From an uncultured Bacteroidales bacterium (GTDB taxonomy: Bacteria; Bacteroidota; Bacteroidia; Bacteroidales; FEN-979), in the NCBI GenBank assembly GCA_903929315.1, contig CAIYUC010000129.1:1-54045 (forward strand): a stretch of DNA of 54,045 nt. Reading direction: 5' to 3'. The notes beneath the pieces are model-generated. The model was given only the letters and a program-made list of their open reading frames with translations. It was not told the DNA's origin and ran no database searches. Positions 9,971 to 19,632 of the stretch are shown here, one piece after another. The first letter of the stretch is position 1, and every line of letters begins with the position of its first letter. A program made the position numbers and the translations under genes.

Positions 9971-10417
9971 TTAAATTGTGTTCGCTATACCACCAAGTTC
10001 CTCAATTGCTTTTTTTGCCGTAGCTGAGAATGCATGAGCAGTGATCTCCATCTTTGCTTTCAGTTCTCCACGGCCGAGTATCTTGATCCTGTCATTTTTC
10101 GAAGTATATCCGGCTTTCACCAGGACCTCCGGAGTGATAACAGTAACACTCTCTTTATCCGCAATCCTTTGAAGAATGTCAAGATTGATCCCTTTGTATT
10201 CCTTGCGGTTGAAATTCGTGAAACCCCATTTAGGCACTCTTCTCACCAGGCTCATCTGGCCACCCTCATATCCGAGTTTCTTCGAGTACCCGGATCTTGA
10301 CTGTGCTCCTTTATGACCCCTTGTCGATGTTCCGCCTTTTCCGGATCCCTGTCCTCTGCCTATTCTCTTTGACTTTTTGATAGATCCTTTGGCCGGTTTG
10401 AGATTACTTAAATCCAT
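9971..10417 (-). CDS. rplO: 50S ribosomal protein L15 (uL15)
   Basis: 148 residues. It has the long basic N-terminal extension that threads into 23S rRNA (KPAKGSIKKSKRIGRGQGSG, GGTSTRGHKGAQSR), then the globular C-terminus ending KKAIEELGGIANTI. It lies 10 bp upstream of secY and 53 bp behind rpmD. Confidence 0.98.
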   Translation of the reverse strand: MDLSNLKPAKGSIKKSKRIGRGQGSGKGGTSTRGHKGAQSRSGYSKKLGYEGGQMSLVRRVPKWGFTNFNRKEYKGINLDILQRIADKESVTVITPEVLVKAGYTSKNDRIKILGRGELKAKMEITAHAFSATAKKAIEELGGIANTI

Positions 10418-10470
10418 TGTTGGGTATATTATTTTATTTTTATAAGTAAATGGTTAACTTTTTTGTCTGT

Positions 10471-10650
10471 TCAAATTTCTTCGACACTCACCAGGTGTTG
10501 TATTTTTTTCACCATCCCCAGGATCTGAGGCGTGGCTTCATGTTCAACACTGTGCTGCATCTTTTTTATCCCTAATGCCTGAAGGGTTCTTTTCTGTCGT
10601 AATGGCCTGCCGATCCCGCTTCTGATTTGAGTTATCTTTATCTTTTTCAT
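10471..10650 (-). CDS. rpmD: 50S ribosomal protein L30 (uL30)
   Basis: Translation from the ATG at 10648-10650 gives 59 residues beginning MKKIKITQIRSGIGRPLRQK, then RTLQALGIKKMQHSVEH and ending HLVSVEEI. This is the complete bacterial L30 fold, between rpsE and rplO as expected. Confidence 0.97.
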   Translation of the reverse strand: MKKIKITQIRSGIGRPLRQKRTLQALGIKKMQHSVEHEATPQILGMVKKIQHLVSVEEI

Positions 10651-10683
10651 TTCGTTACCCGGATTTTATATGCTGAACAATGA

Positions 10684-11202
10684 TTATCCATTAAAAACTC
10701 GATGCAGGTCAATTCCCCTGAGTTGTGCTATTGTATGGGGATCCCTCAGTTTGATCAACGCATTGATGGTTGCTTTGACAACACTGTGAGGATTTGAAGA
10801 CCCTTTTGATTTAGCCAGCACATCTTTTACACCCACACTTTCAAGAACAGCACGCATAGCACCCCCCGCGATAACGCCTGTACCGGGAGCGGCAGGTTTC
10901 AGATAAACAAGTGCCCCACTATATTTTCCAAGTTGATCATGAGGAATAGTCCCTTTCAGAATCGGAACTTTTATGAGATTCTTTTTGGCATCATCAATCC
11001 CTTTGGCAATAGCAGCGGTCACTTCCTTTGCCTTGCCGAGCCCATAGCCAACAACTCCATTTTCATTCCCTACGACCACAATGGCAGAAAAACTGAATGT
11101 TCTTCCTCCTTTGGTCACCTTGGTTACTCTTTGGATGCTAACCAGGCGGTCCTTGAATTCAATCTCGCTTGATTTAACTCTCTTTACGTTAACGTTCGTC
11201 AT
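10684..11202 (-). CDS. rpsE: 30S ribosomal protein S5 (uS5)
   Basis: 172 residues; near the mRNA entrance, important for helicase activity and fidelity. The double-stranded-RNA-binding-like N-domain has [20 protein letters not shown] and [19 protein letters not shown]. The C-domain has [20 protein letters not shown]. It starts 6 bp after rplR, suggesting translational coupling. Confidence 0.98.
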   Translation of the reverse strand: MTNVNVKRVKSSEIEFKDRLVSIQRVTKVTKGGRTFSFSAIVVVGNENGVVGYGLGKAKEVTAAIAKGIDDAKKNLIKVPILKGTIPHDQLGKYSGALVYLKPAAPGTGVIAGGAMRAVLESVGVKDVLAKSKGSSNPHSVVKATINALIKLRDPHTIAQLRGIDLHRVFNG

Positions 11203-11208
11203 ATTTTA

Positions 11209-11571
11209 CTAGAATTTCAGGCCCCCCTCTCTGGCTGCTTCTGCCAAAGATTTGACCCTGCCATGATACAAATAACCATTACGATCAAAAACTACATCGG
11301 TAATACCTGCCTGGACAGCCTTTTCAGCGATCAGTTTGCCGACCAACTTCGATTTTTCAGACTTTGTTCCTTTCAGGGAGGAAATAGCCTCCGTCTGGGA
11401 TGAAGCTGAGATCAAAGTTTTACCCGATAAATCATCGATCAACTGAACATAAATATCCTTATTACTTCTGAAGACTGACATTCGCGGCCGATCAGGAGTG
11501 CCCCGGATGATCTTGCGGACCCTCATCCTGATCCTGTATCTTCTGAATTCTTTTTTACTTTTAATTGCCAT
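11209..11571 (-). CDS. rplR: 50S ribosomal protein L18 (uL18)
   Basis: 120 residues; binds 5S rRNA with L5. The basic N-terminus [20 protein letters not shown], the core [19 protein letters not shown] and the C-terminal [20 protein letters not shown] are all present. Confidence 0.98.
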   Translation of the reverse strand: MAIKSKKEFRRYRIRMRVRKIIRGTPDRPRMSVFRSNKDIYVQLIDDLSGKTLISASSQTEAISSLKGTKSEKSKLVGKLIAEKAVQAGITDVVFDRNGYLYHGRVKSLAEAAREGGLKF

Positions 11572-11639
11572 TTTATCTATCCCTATTGATTTTCTTTTTT
11601 CACCTTGAGACCAAATACTTCCGGATCCTGATACTATTT

Positions 11640-12197
11640 TTATTGACTTGCTGCAGACTTCCCTGCTTTCTTCTTGATCTCTTCACCCAAAAATCGGATT
11701 CCCTTACCCTTATATGGTTCGGGTTTCCTGAATGAACGTATCTTTGCAGCAACCTGTCCTATAAGCTGCTTATCTATGGATTTTAGGATGATCGTATTGT
11801 TCCTCCCTCTTTCAGCTGTGGTTGTCACACTTACTTCTTTGGGTAGTTCAAGAGCGATATTGTGAGAATATCCCAATGAAAGTTCCAGAAGTTGATCCTT
11901 GGCAGTAGCTTTGTATCCTACTCCTATTAACTCCTGTACAATCGTATAACCTTCGCTTACACCTTTTACCATATTCGCAAGCAATGCCCGGTATAATCCA
12001 TGTTTTGCCCTGTCATCCTTTTCATCGGAATTACGCCCAACATGAAGGATTGAATCTTCCATTGTGATCGAAATTTTCGGATCCACCTGTTGGTGCAATT
12101 CTCCTAATTTTCCTTTGACCGTCACCAGGTTGGTATCAGAAACTGTCACTTTAACTCCATCCGGTAACGGAATCGGTAATTTTCCTATTCTTGACAT
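11640..12197 (-). CDS. rplF: 50S ribosomal protein L6 (uL6)
   Basis: 185 residues with the two duplicated L6 domains (about 1-82 and 83-170), near the factor-binding site. [19 protein letters not shown] opens the gene; the family signature [20 protein letters not shown] is near the C-terminus. The tail AGKSAASQ is short and variable. Confidence 0.98.
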   Translation of the reverse strand: MSRIGKLPIPLPDGVKVTVSDTNLVTVKGKLGELHQQVDPKISITMEDSILHVGRNSDEKDDRAKHGLYRALLANMVKGVSEGYTIVQELIGVGYKATAKDQLLELSLGYSHNIALELPKEVSVTTTAERGRNNTIILKSIDKQLIGQVAAKIRSFRKPEPYKGKGIRFLGEEIKKKAGKSAASQ

Positions 12198-12212
12198 TAT
12201 ATTGTTCTCCTA

Positions 12213-12611
12213 TTAGCTGATATAACATAACACCTCGCCACCAATTTTCTTGACCCGTGCTTCTTTATCGGTCATCACTCCCTGGGAAGTAGAAATAACG
12301 GCAATGCCCAGACCGTTGAGTACCCTGGGAAGATGATCGGCGTCGGCATATTTCCTTAATCCCGGTTTACTGATCCTGTCCAGTGAATTGATGGCAGATA
12401 TTTTGGTAACCGGATGATATTTTAAGGCGATTTTGATAAATCCCGGCTTTTTGTCATCCACAAACTTGTAATTTAAAATATATCCCTTTTCAAAAAGGAT
12501 CTTGGTGATTTCTTTCTTCATTTTGGAACCGGGAATCTCTACGATCCTGTGGTTGGCCATCACAGCATTCCTGATTCTCGTTAAATAATCTGCAATCGGA
12601 TCTGTAACCAT
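12213..12611 (-). CDS. rpsH: 30S ribosomal protein S8 (uS8)
   Basis: 132 residues; a primary 16S rRNA binder and, in E. coli, the translational repressor of the spc operon. [19 protein letters not shown] and the C-terminal signature [20 protein letters not shown] are intact. I cannot find an S8-target-like structure near rplE by eye. Confidence 0.98.
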   Translation of the reverse strand: MVTDPIADYLTRIRNAVMANHRIVEIPGSKMKKEITKILFEKGYILNYKFVDDKKPGFIKIALKYHPVTKISAINSLDRISKPGLRKYADADHLPRVLNGLGIAVISTSQGVMTDKEARVKKIGGEVLCYIS

Positions 12612-12688
12612 GCTCTAAACTATATATTTTTGTTTATTGTTTATTTCTTTCATTTAAGATAAAATGCAATCCATCTCTTACTACTTTT

Positions 12689-12958
12689 TTACCAACTGGC
12701 TTTTCTCACACCCGGGATTAATCCCTTGACAGCCATTTCCCTGAAATTAATACGTGACACTCCAAAAATCCGCATATAACCTTTAGGTCTGCCGGTCAGT
12801 TTGCAGCGATTATGCAAGCGTACAGGGGAAGCATTTTTAGGGATTTTCTGCAAAGCCGTATAATCACCGGCAGCTTTAAGCGCTTTTCTTTTCTCTTTGA
12901 ATTTTTCAACCAGTCGTTCCCGTTTCCTTTCCCTGGCTTTGATAGATTCTTTTGCCAT
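12689..12958 (-). CDS. rpsN: 30S ribosomal protein S14 (uS14), zinc-less long form
   Basis: 89 residues, of the longer C-minus type: the CxxC pairs of the 61-residue zinc form are absent and only a single cysteine remains in [20 protein letters not shown]. The start [20 protein letters not shown] and end [11 protein letters not shown] are typical. It is 3 bp downstream of rplE. Confidence 0.98.
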   Translation of the reverse strand: MAKESIKARERKRERLVEKFKEKRKALKAAGDYTALQKIPKNASPVRLHNRCKLTGRPKGYMRIFGVSRINFREMAVKGLIPGVRKASW

Positions 12959-12961
12959 ACT

Positions 12962-13513
12962 CTATTTTGTTTTAAATGGTATTCCGAATTCTTTCAGTAA
13001 CGCATAAGCTTCCCTGTCATCCCTGGCAGTTGTAACGAATGTTATATCCATGCCATTGATCCTGGAAACCTTATCAATATCGATTTCCGGAAAGATAATC
13101 TGTTCAGTAATTCCAAGGGTATAATTTCCTTTTCCGTCAAACCCTTTATCGTTAATTCCACGAAAATCCCGGATGCGGGGAATTGCTACAGAGATCAGCC
13201 GGTCGAGAAATTCATACATTTTATCGCCTCTCAATGTTACCCTCACACCAATAGCCATTCCGCGTCTTAACTTAAAATTTGAAATATCTTTCCGGGATTT
13301 TGTTGCTACCGCTTTTTGTCCGGCGACCATTGACATTTCATTGATTCCATTATCAATGTGTTTGCGGTCTGTGATGGCCACTCCCAATCCCTGGTTAAGG
13401 CATACTTTTGCAATCCTGGGAACCTGCATCGTACTTTTATAACCGAACTGGGTCATCAATGCAGGAACGATTTCCTTGAGATATTTTTCTCGTAATCTTG
13501 GTTTATAAGCCAT
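12962..13513 (-). CDS. rplE: 50S ribosomal protein L5 (uL5)
   Basis: 183 residues; binds 5S rRNA and the P-site tRNA elbow. MQVPRIAKVCLNQGLG, GQKAVATKSRKDISNFKLRR and the C-terminal VTTARDDREAYALLKEFG are characteristic. Its start codon overlaps the rplX stop by one base (TAATG), so the two are probably translationally coupled. Confidence 0.98.
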   Translation of the reverse strand: MAYKPRLREKYLKEIVPALMTQFGYKSTMQVPRIAKVCLNQGLGVAITDRKHIDNGINEMSMVAGQKAVATKSRKDISNFKLRRGMAIGVRVTLRGDKMYEFLDRLISVAIPRIRDFRGINDKGFDGKGNYTLGITEQIIFPEIDIDKVSRINGMDITFVTTARDDREAYALLKEFGIPFKTK

Positions 13514-13836
13514 TATTTTATAACCTCCCCTGATAATTTAGAATAACGTGCCGACACATTTTTCTTGGTATCCAATTTTCTTCCTGTTTTCGTCGGTTTT
13601 CCGGAAGAATCAATCACCATCAGGTTGGAAATATGCACCGGGGCTTCTTTTTTCATAATGCCACCCTGTGGACTTTTGGCATTCGGTTTGGTATGCTTGG
13701 AAACCAAATTAATGCCTTCAACAATAGCCCTGTTTTTCTCAGTATTCATATTCAGCACTTTCCCCTGCTGCCCTTTGGAATCTCCGGTAATGACCATAAC
13801 CGTGTCACCTTTCCTGATATGTAATTTTTTTCGCAT
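13513..13836 (-). CDS. rplX: 50S ribosomal protein L24 (uL24)
   Basis: 107 residues with the N-terminal KOW motif (HIRKGDTVMVITGDSKGQQG), an assembly initiator near the tunnel exit. NLVSKHTKPNAKSPQGGIMK completes the signature. Its stop overlaps the rplE start. Confidence 0.98.
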   Translation of the reverse strand: MRKKLHIRKGDTVMVITGDSKGQQGKVLNMNTEKNRAIVEGINLVSKHTKPNAKSPQGGIMKKEAPVHISNLMVIDSSGKPTKTGRKLDTKKNVSARYSKLSGEVIK

Positions 13837-13853
13837 GATTAACTAAGTATTAC

Positions 13854-14222
13854 TTATAGCACTTCAGGCGCTAAAGAAATTATTTTCATGAATTGTTTTT
13901 CCCTTAATTCTCTTGCGACTGGTCCAAAGATACGGGTACCGATCATCTCTCCTGTGGCGTTCAGCAGAACTACCGCATTGTCGTCAAAACGAATATAAGA
14001 ACCATCATTCCTGCGGATCTCTTTTTTCGTTCTTACTACAACGGCCTTAGAAACAGTGCCTTTTTTAATATTGCCGGAAGGGATTGCGTTTTTAACTGTA
14101 ACGACGATCTTATCGCCTATTGTCGCATATCTTTTTCTGGTTCCACCGAGAACTTTGATGCAAAGCACCTCTTTTGCTCCGCTGTTATCGGCAACCGTAA
14201 GTCTTGATTCCTGTTGTATCAT
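13854..14222 (-). CDS. rplN: 50S ribosomal protein L14 (uL14)
   Basis: 122 residues; contacts L19 and 16S h14 in an inter-subunit bridge. [28 protein letters not shown] and [20 protein letters not shown] cover the family. The start is 2 bp after the rpsQ stop. Confidence 0.98.
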   Translation of the reverse strand: MIQQESRLTVADNSGAKEVLCIKVLGGTRKRYATIGDKIVVTVKNAIPSGNIKKGTVSKAVVVRTKKEIRRNDGSYIRFDDNAVVLLNATGEMIGTRIFGPVARELREKQFMKIISLAPEVL

Positions 14223-14224
14223 GG

Positions 14225-14482
14225 CTATTTAACCTTTTCTATTATTTCGACAAGTCTCCAGCATTTATTTTTACTCAAAGGTTTGGTTTCAGCAATTCTC
14301 ACCTTATCCCCTTCACTGCATTCATTTTTGGCATCGTCGGTCATAAAACGCGAAGTCTTTTTCACGTATTTACCGTATTTCGGATGCTTTACTTTTCTCT
14401 CCACTTCAACAATGGCGGATTTTTCCATCTTGTTGCTGACAACAATCCCGATTTTTTCCTTTCTGAGTTTTCTGGTTTCCAT
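14225..14482 (-). CDS. rpsQ: 30S ribosomal protein S17 (uS17)
   Basis: 85-residue OB-fold protein binding the 5' domain of 16S r[43 protein letters not shown] and [18 protein letters not shown] are diagnostic. Confidence 0.98.
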   Translation of the reverse strand: METRKLRKEKIGIVVSNKMEKSAIVEVERKVKHPKYGKYVKKTSRFMTDDAKNECSEGDKVRIAETKPLSKNKCWRLVEIIEKVK

Positions 14483-14528
14483 CTTTCTCCTGTTATTGTG
14501 CTGTTGCGATTATTAGCATCACAACACA

Positions 14529-14747
14529 TTATTTTATTACCTTATTTATCTGTTCTCCTCTGAGATCCCTGCTTCTCAGTTCAGTTTGAAGACGTGCAAT
14601 AGTCTTTCTGTATGCTGATATTTTATTGGGGTTTTCAAGGGGTGAAACCGCATGATTGAGCTTTAGTTTCGTCAGTTGCTTCTTTTCCTCATCCAGGCGT
14701 TCAAAGATTTCGCTTGTGGTTAATTCTCTGATGACTTTTTGTTCCAT
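14529..14747 (-). CDS. rpmC: 50S ribosomal protein L29 (uL29)
   Basis: 72-residue two-helix hairpin at the tunnel exit beside L23, where trigger factor docks. LTTSEIFERLDEEKKQLTKL and PNKISAYRKTIARLQTELR are typical. The order L16-L29-S17 is the standard one. Confidence 0.97.
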   Translation of the reverse strand: MEQKVIRELTTSEIFERLDEEKKQLTKLKLNHAVSPLENPNKISAYRKTIARLQTELRSRDLRGEQINKVIK

Positions 14748-14792
14748 TTTCGCTGTGGAAGTTTATCGTTTATTGTAAAATATATTTTTCGT

Positions 14793-15221
14793 TTATATAA
14801 GTGTTTCTTCAAAATCCCTGCGAACCACTGTTTTTGTCATTACCGGAAGTTTCTGTGCTCCCAGACGTAAGGCCTCTTTTGCAATTGCCAAGGTGACACC
14901 TTCAATCTCGAACAGAATTCTACCGGGAGTAACCCGTGCAACAAAATATTCCGGAGCTCCTTTACCTTTCCCCATCCTGACTTCAGCGGGCTTCTTTGTA
15001 ACCGGCTTATCCGGGAAAATACGGATCCACAGTTGTCCTTCACGCTTCATGTGACGGGTGATGGCTTGTCGTGCAGATTCAATCTGGCGGCCTGTAAGCC
15101 ATGCTTCCTCCAGTGTTTTGATCCCGAATGAGCCAAAAGCAAGCTGATGGCCACGCTGGGCATTCCCTTTCATCTTGCCCTTCTGCTGCTTTCTGTATTT
15201 TGTCTTTTTTGGCTGTAACAT
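14793..15221 (-). CDS. rplP: 50S ribosomal protein L16 (uL16)
   Basis: 142 residues; organises the A-site tRNA pocket. [59 protein letters not shown] and the C-terminal [19 protein letters not shown] are all intact. Confidence 0.98.
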   Translation of the reverse strand: MLQPKKTKYRKQQKGKMKGNAQRGHQLAFGSFGIKTLEEAWLTGRQIESARQAITRHMKREGQLWIRIFPDKPVTKKPAEVRMGKGKGAPEYFVARVTPGRILFEIEGVTLAIAKEALRLGAQKLPVMTKTVVRRDFEETLI

Positions 15222-15258
15222 TCTTTATTCTGTTAAATAGTTTTCTTGTAGGATAATA

Positions 15259-15993
15259 TTATTTCCGGTTTCTTGGTTTGTTTCTGCGGTCCTTTGAATG
15301 TTGTCCACCGCCACCACCACCTGATGACTTTAGTTTCAATCCACCCGCTACCGGCGTAAGATCAGGTTTTCCATAGATCTCACCTTTACAAATCCATACT
15401 TTTATCCCGATTCTTCCGTACGTCGTGTGTGCTTCATGTGTTGCATAATCAATATCTGCACGGAAAGTATGTAAAGGAATTCTTCCATCTTTATATTGTT
15501 CACGACGGGCCATTTCTGCACCGCCGAGACGACCTGAGATCTGGCATTTAATTCCTTCAGCACCGATCCGCATAGCGGAAGCGATGGAAGTTTTAATAGC
15601 TCTCCGGTAAGAAATTCTTCCTTCAATCTGGCTGGAAATGGTGTTTGCAACGATCACAGCGTCCAATTCGGGACGCTTGATCTCGGAAATATTGATCTGG
15701 ATTTCTTTCTTTGTGATCTTCTTTAATTCTTCTTTCAGTTTATCGACTTCTTGTCCGCCTTTACCAATTATTATTCCAGGTCGTGCCGTGTGAATAGTCA
15801 CCGTGACAAGCTTCAGGGTTCGCTCTATGACGATCTTGGAAATCCCTGCCTTAGACAAGCGGGCATTCAGGTATTTCCGGATACCATCATCCTCTATGAG
15901 CTTGGCTGCAAAGTTCTTACCACCGTACCAGTTTGAATCCCAGCCGTGTATGATACCTAACCTGTTTGCAATTGGATTTGTCTTTTGTCCCAT
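15259..15993 (-). CDS. rpsC: 30S ribosomal protein S3 (uS3)
   Basis: 244 residues; forms the mRNA entry tunnel with S4 and S5. The KH domain shows the GxxG loop in [20 protein letters not shown]. The C-terminal domain has [20 protein letters not shown] and [17 protein letters not shown] glycine-rich and basic tail ([19 protein letters not shown]) follows. Confidence 0.98.
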   Translation of the reverse strand: MGQKTNPIANRLGIIHGWDSNWYGGKNFAAKLIEDDGIRKYLNARLSKAGISKIVIERTLKLVTVTIHTARPGIIIGKGGQEVDKLKEELKKITKKEIQINISEIKRPELDAVIVANTISSQIEGRISYRRAIKTSIASAMRIGAEGIKCQISGRLGGAEMARREQYKDGRIPLHTFRADIDYATHEAHTTYGRIGIKVWICKGEIYGKPDLTPVAGGLKLKSSGGGGGGQHSKDRRNKPRNRK

Positions 15994-16021
15994 TAAAATT
16001 CTTTTAGTTATTCAAAATATA

Positions 16022-16489
16022 TTATTCCGTTGTTTCTTCCGTGTTTTCTTCTTCCGTTCCTTCTACTTCTTCCGATTCTTCCTCAATTTCCGGTCTGTTC
16101 CGGTCATCTATGATCAACGTAACATGATTCGAACGTTTTCTGATCCGGTGTGCCCGGCCCTGGGGGGCTGTATGGATCCTTTTCAGCATTCTGCCACTAT
16201 CGACAACTATTTCTTTTATGAAGAGGTCGCTATCTTCTATCTTCGTACCTTCATTCTTTGTCTGCCAATTAGCAATAGCAGAGAGCAATAATTTGCGGAG
16301 TTTTGGGGAAGCCTGGCCTGGGCTGTTTTTCAGCAGATGTAATGCATATTCCACTTTCTGGCCCCTGATAATATCTGCTATCAATCTCGTTTTACGAGGA
16401 GAGGTCGGGCTGTTCTTCAACTTTGCGAAGTAAAGGTTTTTCTTTCCCTCTTTGCGCAGTTCTGCTCTATTATGACTTTTTACTCCCAT
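16022..16489 (-). CDS. rplV: 50S ribosomal protein L22 (uL22) with acidic C-terminal tail
   Basis: 155 residues; its beta hairpin lines the peptide exit tunnel. The core (about 21-130) has SPRKTRLIADIIRGQKVEYA, LRKLLLSAIANWQTKN and RGRAHRIRKRSNHVTLI-type signatures (here GRAHRIRKRSNHVTLII). About 20 extra residues precede the core. Residues 131-155 form an acidic tail (EIEEESEEVEGTEEENTEE), absent from the 110-residue E. coli protein. L17, from the other end of the operon, carries a similar tail. Confidence 0.98.
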   Translation of the reverse strand: MGVKSHNRAELRKEGKKNLYFAKLKNSPTSPRKTRLIADIIRGQKVEYALHLLKNSPGQASPKLRKLLLSAIANWQTKNEGTKIEDSDLFIKEIVVDSGRMLKRIHTAPQGRAHRIRKRSNHVTLIIDDRNRPEIEEESEEVEGTEEENTEETTE

Positions 16490-16505
16490 AATTCCTAAGG
16501 ATTAT

Positions 16506-16784
16506 TTATTTTTTAGCTTTATCTTTATTTCCGGCATGTCCCCTGAAAATACGTGTCGGGGCAAATTCTCCCAGCTTATGTCCTACCATGTTTTCGGTAA
16601 TATATACCGGGATAAACTTGTTGCCATTATAAACTGCGATGGTCTGTCCGACAAAATCGGGTGAAATCATTGAACCTCTTGACCAGGTTTTGATGACAGA
16701 CTTTTTCTTGGATTCAGCGGCTTCCAGAACTTTATTTTCAAGTTTATAACTAATAAAAGGACCTTTTTTTAACGATCGGCTCAT
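16506..16784 (-). CDS. rpsS: 30S ribosomal protein S19 (uS19)
   Basis: 92 residues; head protein partnering S13. [40 protein letters not shown] and [17 protein letters not shown] are diagnostic. Confidence 0.98.
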   Translation of the reverse strand: MSRSLKKGPFISYKLENKVLEAAESKKKSVIKTWSRGSMISPDFVGQTIAVYNGNKFIPVYITENMVGHKLGEFAPTRIFRGHAGNKDKAKK

Positions 16785-16802
16785 TTCCTGAATTTATTAC
16801 AA

Positions 16803-17627
16803 TTATTTCTTTCTTCTTTCGACAATGTATTTGTTTGAACTCTTTTTCCTTGCACGGGTCTTATATCCCTTTGCAGGAATTCCTTTACGCGACCTCGGAT
16901 GACCACCCGAAGCTTTTCCTTCGCCACCTCCCATAGGATGATCAACAGGGTTCATAGCTACTCCACGGGTGCGTGGACGTCTGCCAAGCCATCTGCTGCG
17001 TCCTGCTTTTCCGGATGATTCCAGGCTATGATCGAGATTGGAAACCATTCCAATTGTTGCTTTACATGACTGGAGGATCATTCGTGTTTCTCCTGATGGC
17101 ATTTTTATAATGGCAAATTTTCCATCTCTCGACATCAACTGGGCATAGGATCCTGCACTTCTTACCAATTTTGCACCTTGTCCTGGTCTAAGTTCCACAT
17201 TGTGGATGATGGTTCCGAAAGGTATTTCACTCATAAAAAGAGAATTCCCTATTTCAGGCGATATCCCTTTCCCGGATAATATTGTTTGACCAACTTTCAA
17301 TCCGTGCGGGGCAATGATGTATCTCTTTTCACCATCTTTATAAATGACCAATGCAATCCGTGCGGTTCTGTTCGGATCGTATTCTATAGTTTTCACAACA
17401 GCAGGGATCTCATCTTTGTCCCTCTTGAAATCGATCAGTCTGTACATCTGTTTATGACCACCGCCCATATAGCGCATGGTCATTTTTCCTTCATTGTTTC
17501 TCCCACCGGTTCTGCTGTTAGGAACTAACAAGCTTTTCTCAGGCTCTGATGAAGTGATTTCATCAAATGCACTGATAATTTTAAAACGCTGACCGGGTGT
17601 CGTCGGTTTGAATTTCTTGAGCGCCAT
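16803..17627 (-). CDS. rplB: 50S ribosomal protein L2 (uL2)
   Basis: 274 residues; essential for subunit association and peptidyl transfer. The C-terminal loop [17 protein letters not shown] keeps the conserved histidine near the peptidyl-transferase centre. The N-terminal half has [20 protein letters not shown]. It starts 4 bp after rplW. Confidence 0.98.
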   Translation of the reverse strand: MALKKFKPTTPGQRFKIISAFDEITSSEPEKSLLVPNSRTGGRNNEGKMTMRYMGGGHKQMYRLIDFKRDKDEIPAVVKTIEYDPNRTARIALVIYKDGEKRYIIAPHGLKVGQTILSGKGISPEIGNSLFMSEIPFGTIIHNVELRPGQGAKLVRSAGSYAQLMSRDGKFAIIKMPSGETRMILQSCKATIGMVSNLDHSLESSGKAGRSRWLGRRPRTRGVAMNPVDHPMGGGEGKASGGHPRSRKGIPAKGYKTRARKKSSNKYIVERRKK

Positions 17628-17631
17628 TTAT

Positions 17632-17922
17632 TTAGATATTGCTGTAAAAATCAATTGTTTCACCTTTAGCCAAAGTAACAATGGCTTTTTTATATGCATT
17701 GGATTTTCCGTTTATAAAACCACTTTTCGAATATCTTGTTTTTTTCTTACCCGGATATGTCATAGTATTTATATCGGATACCTCTACTCCATAAATATCT
17801 TTTATTGCTTTTTTTATCTGGAGCTTATTGGAACTTTTATCAACCAAAAACCCATAACGGTTGAGCTTTTCGCCCATCTGGGTCATTTTTTCGGTAATGA
17901 TCGGTTTTAAGATAATGCTCAT
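17632..17922 (-). CDS. rplW: 50S ribosomal protein L23 (uL23)
   Basis: 96 residues; main docking site for trigger factor and SRP at the tunnel exit. KPIITEKMTQMGEKLNRYGF, SNKLQIKKAIKDIYGVEVSD and the C-terminal KAIVTLAKGETIDF fit the bacterial family. Confidence 0.98.
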   Translation of the reverse strand: MSIILKPIITEKMTQMGEKLNRYGFLVDKSSNKLQIKKAIKDIYGVEVSDINTMTYPGKKKTRYSKSGFINGKSNAYKKAIVTLAKGETIDFYSNI

Positions 17923-17955
17923 TTCTACCGTATATTTAAAGTCTTTTCATTAAGA

Positions 17956-18585
17956 TTAATTCTTATTGATCATTTCTATTTCTTTAACCGAGCTTTCCAT
18001 GACAAGAAGTTTGTTTGCATCAAGGATCTCGTATGTATTCAGGTCGGATGCTTCGATGATTCTAACTTTTTTCAGGTTTCTCAGGGATAAGAAAACATTG
18101 GTATCATGGTTGGGTACCACCAGCAAGGTTTTTTGATCCTGAAGCTGGAAGCTTTTCAGGAGTTCAACGAAATTTTTTGTTTTGGGAGTTTCAAAATTGA
18201 AATCCTCTACAATGGTGATATTACTTTCTTTAGCCTTATAACTTAATGCAGATATTCTGGCAAGTTTCTTCAACTTCTTGTTAAGTTTGAAATTATAATC
18301 CCTCGGATGTGGTCCAAAAACCCTGGCACCTCCTCTGAACAATGGGTTCTTCATACTACCTGCACGAGCTCCGCCAGTACCTTTTTGTTTTTTTATCTTA
18401 CGGGTGCTCCTTGTAAGTTGTGATTTTTCCTTGGAACTATGGGTTCCCTGCCGCTTGTTGGCCATATATTGTTTTACATCAAGATATATGGCATGATCAT
18501 TGGGCTCAATGCCATAAATGGCATCTTCCAGTGTGACTTTCCGCTCGGTTTTTGTTCCTTGTATATTATAAACTTCTAATTCCAT
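17956..18585 (-). CDS. rplD: 50S ribosomal protein L4 (uL4)
   Basis: 209 residues. The globular part is split by the long basic tunnel loop (about 42-100: [20 protein letters not shown], then [20 protein letters not shown] and VFGPHPRDY). L4 represses the S10 operon in E. coli; no matching leader can be identified here because rpsJ follows fusA directly. Confidence 0.98.
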   Translation of the reverse strand: MELEVYNIQGTKTERKVTLEDAIYGIEPNDHAIYLDVKQYMANKRQGTHSSKEKSQLTRSTRKIKKQKGTGGARAGSMKNPLFRGGARVFGPHPRDYNFKLNKKLKKLARISALSYKAKESNITIVEDFNFETPKTKNFVELLKSFQLQDQKTLLVVPNHDTNVFLSLRNLKKVRIIEASDLNTYEILDANKLLVMESSVKEIEMINKN

Positions 18586-18599
18586 CTCTCTTTCAATTA

Positions 18600-19229
18600 T
18601 TACATGAACCTCTCAATGACTATGTAAGAACCATTAGCACCCGGAACGGCGCCTTTGACAAGTACCAAATTCTTATCCAGAATAATTTTTACGATCTGAA
18701 GATTGATGACTTTTACCCTCTTTGCACCCATCCGTCCGGCCATACGAAGGCCCGGGAATACCCTTGAAGGCCAGGAAGACGCGCCGACAGAACCCGGAGC
18801 CCTGAGACGGTTATGCTGGCCGTGGCTTGCTTCACCAACGCCAGCGAAATGATGCCTTTTTACAACACCCTGAAAGCCTTTACCTTTTGAAATGCCCACT
18901 ACGTCAATATATTCTCCTTCAATGAAAATATCCACCCGCAATTGATCACCAAATTGTATTGTATGCCCGGGTTCAAAACGGGTGAATTCAGCTATAACCT
19001 TTTTAGGGGTGATACCGGCTTTATCAAAATGACCTTTTAACGCTTTGGTCGTATGCTTTGCTTTTTTGTCCTCAAAAGCCATCTGAATAGAGTCATAGCC
19101 TTCTTTTTCCTTTGATCTGAGCTGGGTAACTACACATGGACCGGCTTCAATGATTGTACAGGGTATATTTTTCCCGTTACCATCATAGATACTGGTCATC
19201 CCAATTTTTTTACCGATTAATCCAGACAT
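18600..19229 (-). CDS. rplC: 50S ribosomal protein L3 (uL3)
   Basis: 209 residues; early assembly protein whose extension reaches the peptidyl-transferase centre. [38 protein letters not shown] and the reach-in loop [20 protein letters not shown] are visible. The SSWPS variant of the loop is what I expect in Bacteroidota. Confidence 0.98.
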   Translation of the reverse strand: MSGLIGKKIGMTSIYDGNGKNIPCTIIEAGPCVVTQLRSKEKEGYDSIQMAFEDKKAKHTTKALKGHFDKAGITPKKVIAEFTRFEPGHTIQFGDQLRVDIFIEGEYIDVVGISKGKGFQGVVKRHHFAGVGEASHGQHNRLRAPGSVGASSWPSRVFPGLRMAGRMGAKRVKVINLQIVKIILDKNLVLVKGAVPGANGSYIVIERFM

Positions 19230-19266
19230 TTCTTACTGTTTTTTCAATTATAAATAGAAAATAGGA

Positions 19267-19572
19267 TCAAACCTTAATCTCAACCTCAACACCACTGGGA
19301 AGCTCAAGCTTCATTAATGCATCAATGGTTTTAGATGTGGTGCTGTATATATCCAGCAATCTCTTGTAAGAACAAAGCTGGAACTGGTCCCTTGATTTTT
19401 TGTTTACAAAAGTCGACCGTAATACCGTAAAGATCTTTTTATCGGTAGGTAACGGAATAGGGCCACTCACCACAGCGCCGGTTGCTTTAACAGTCTTAAC
19501 GATTTTTTCCGCTGATTTATCCACCAGGTTATAATCGTACGACTTAAGTTTTATTCTTATTCTCTGACTCAC
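19267..19572 (-). CDS. rpsJ: 30S ribosomal protein S10 (uS10)
   Basis: 101 residues; also the NusE antitermination factor. [37 protein letters not shown] and [19 protein letters not shown] are diagnostic. It is the first gene of the S10 block, here directly after fusA. Confidence 0.98.
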   Translation of the reverse strand: MSQRIRIKLKSYDYNLVDKSAEKIVKTVKATGAVVSGPIPLPTDKKIFTVLRSTFVNKKSRDQFQLCSYKRLLDIYSTTSKTIDALMKLELPSGVEVEIKV

Positions 19573-19595
19573 TTCTTTTTCTTTTTTTACCGTTC

Positions 19596-19615
19596 AGACG
19601 CAATACATTGCGCCT
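19596..19615. repeat. Short palindrome in the fusA-rpsJ gap
   Basis: AGACGCAAT and ATTGCGCCT flank a two-base centre; the only mismatch is a G-U pair in the transcribed strand. The transcript has no U-run after it, so it is not a normal terminator. It looks like a dispersed palindromic repeat. Confidence 0.65.
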
Positions 19616-19632
19616 CTAAATAATTTGTTTGA

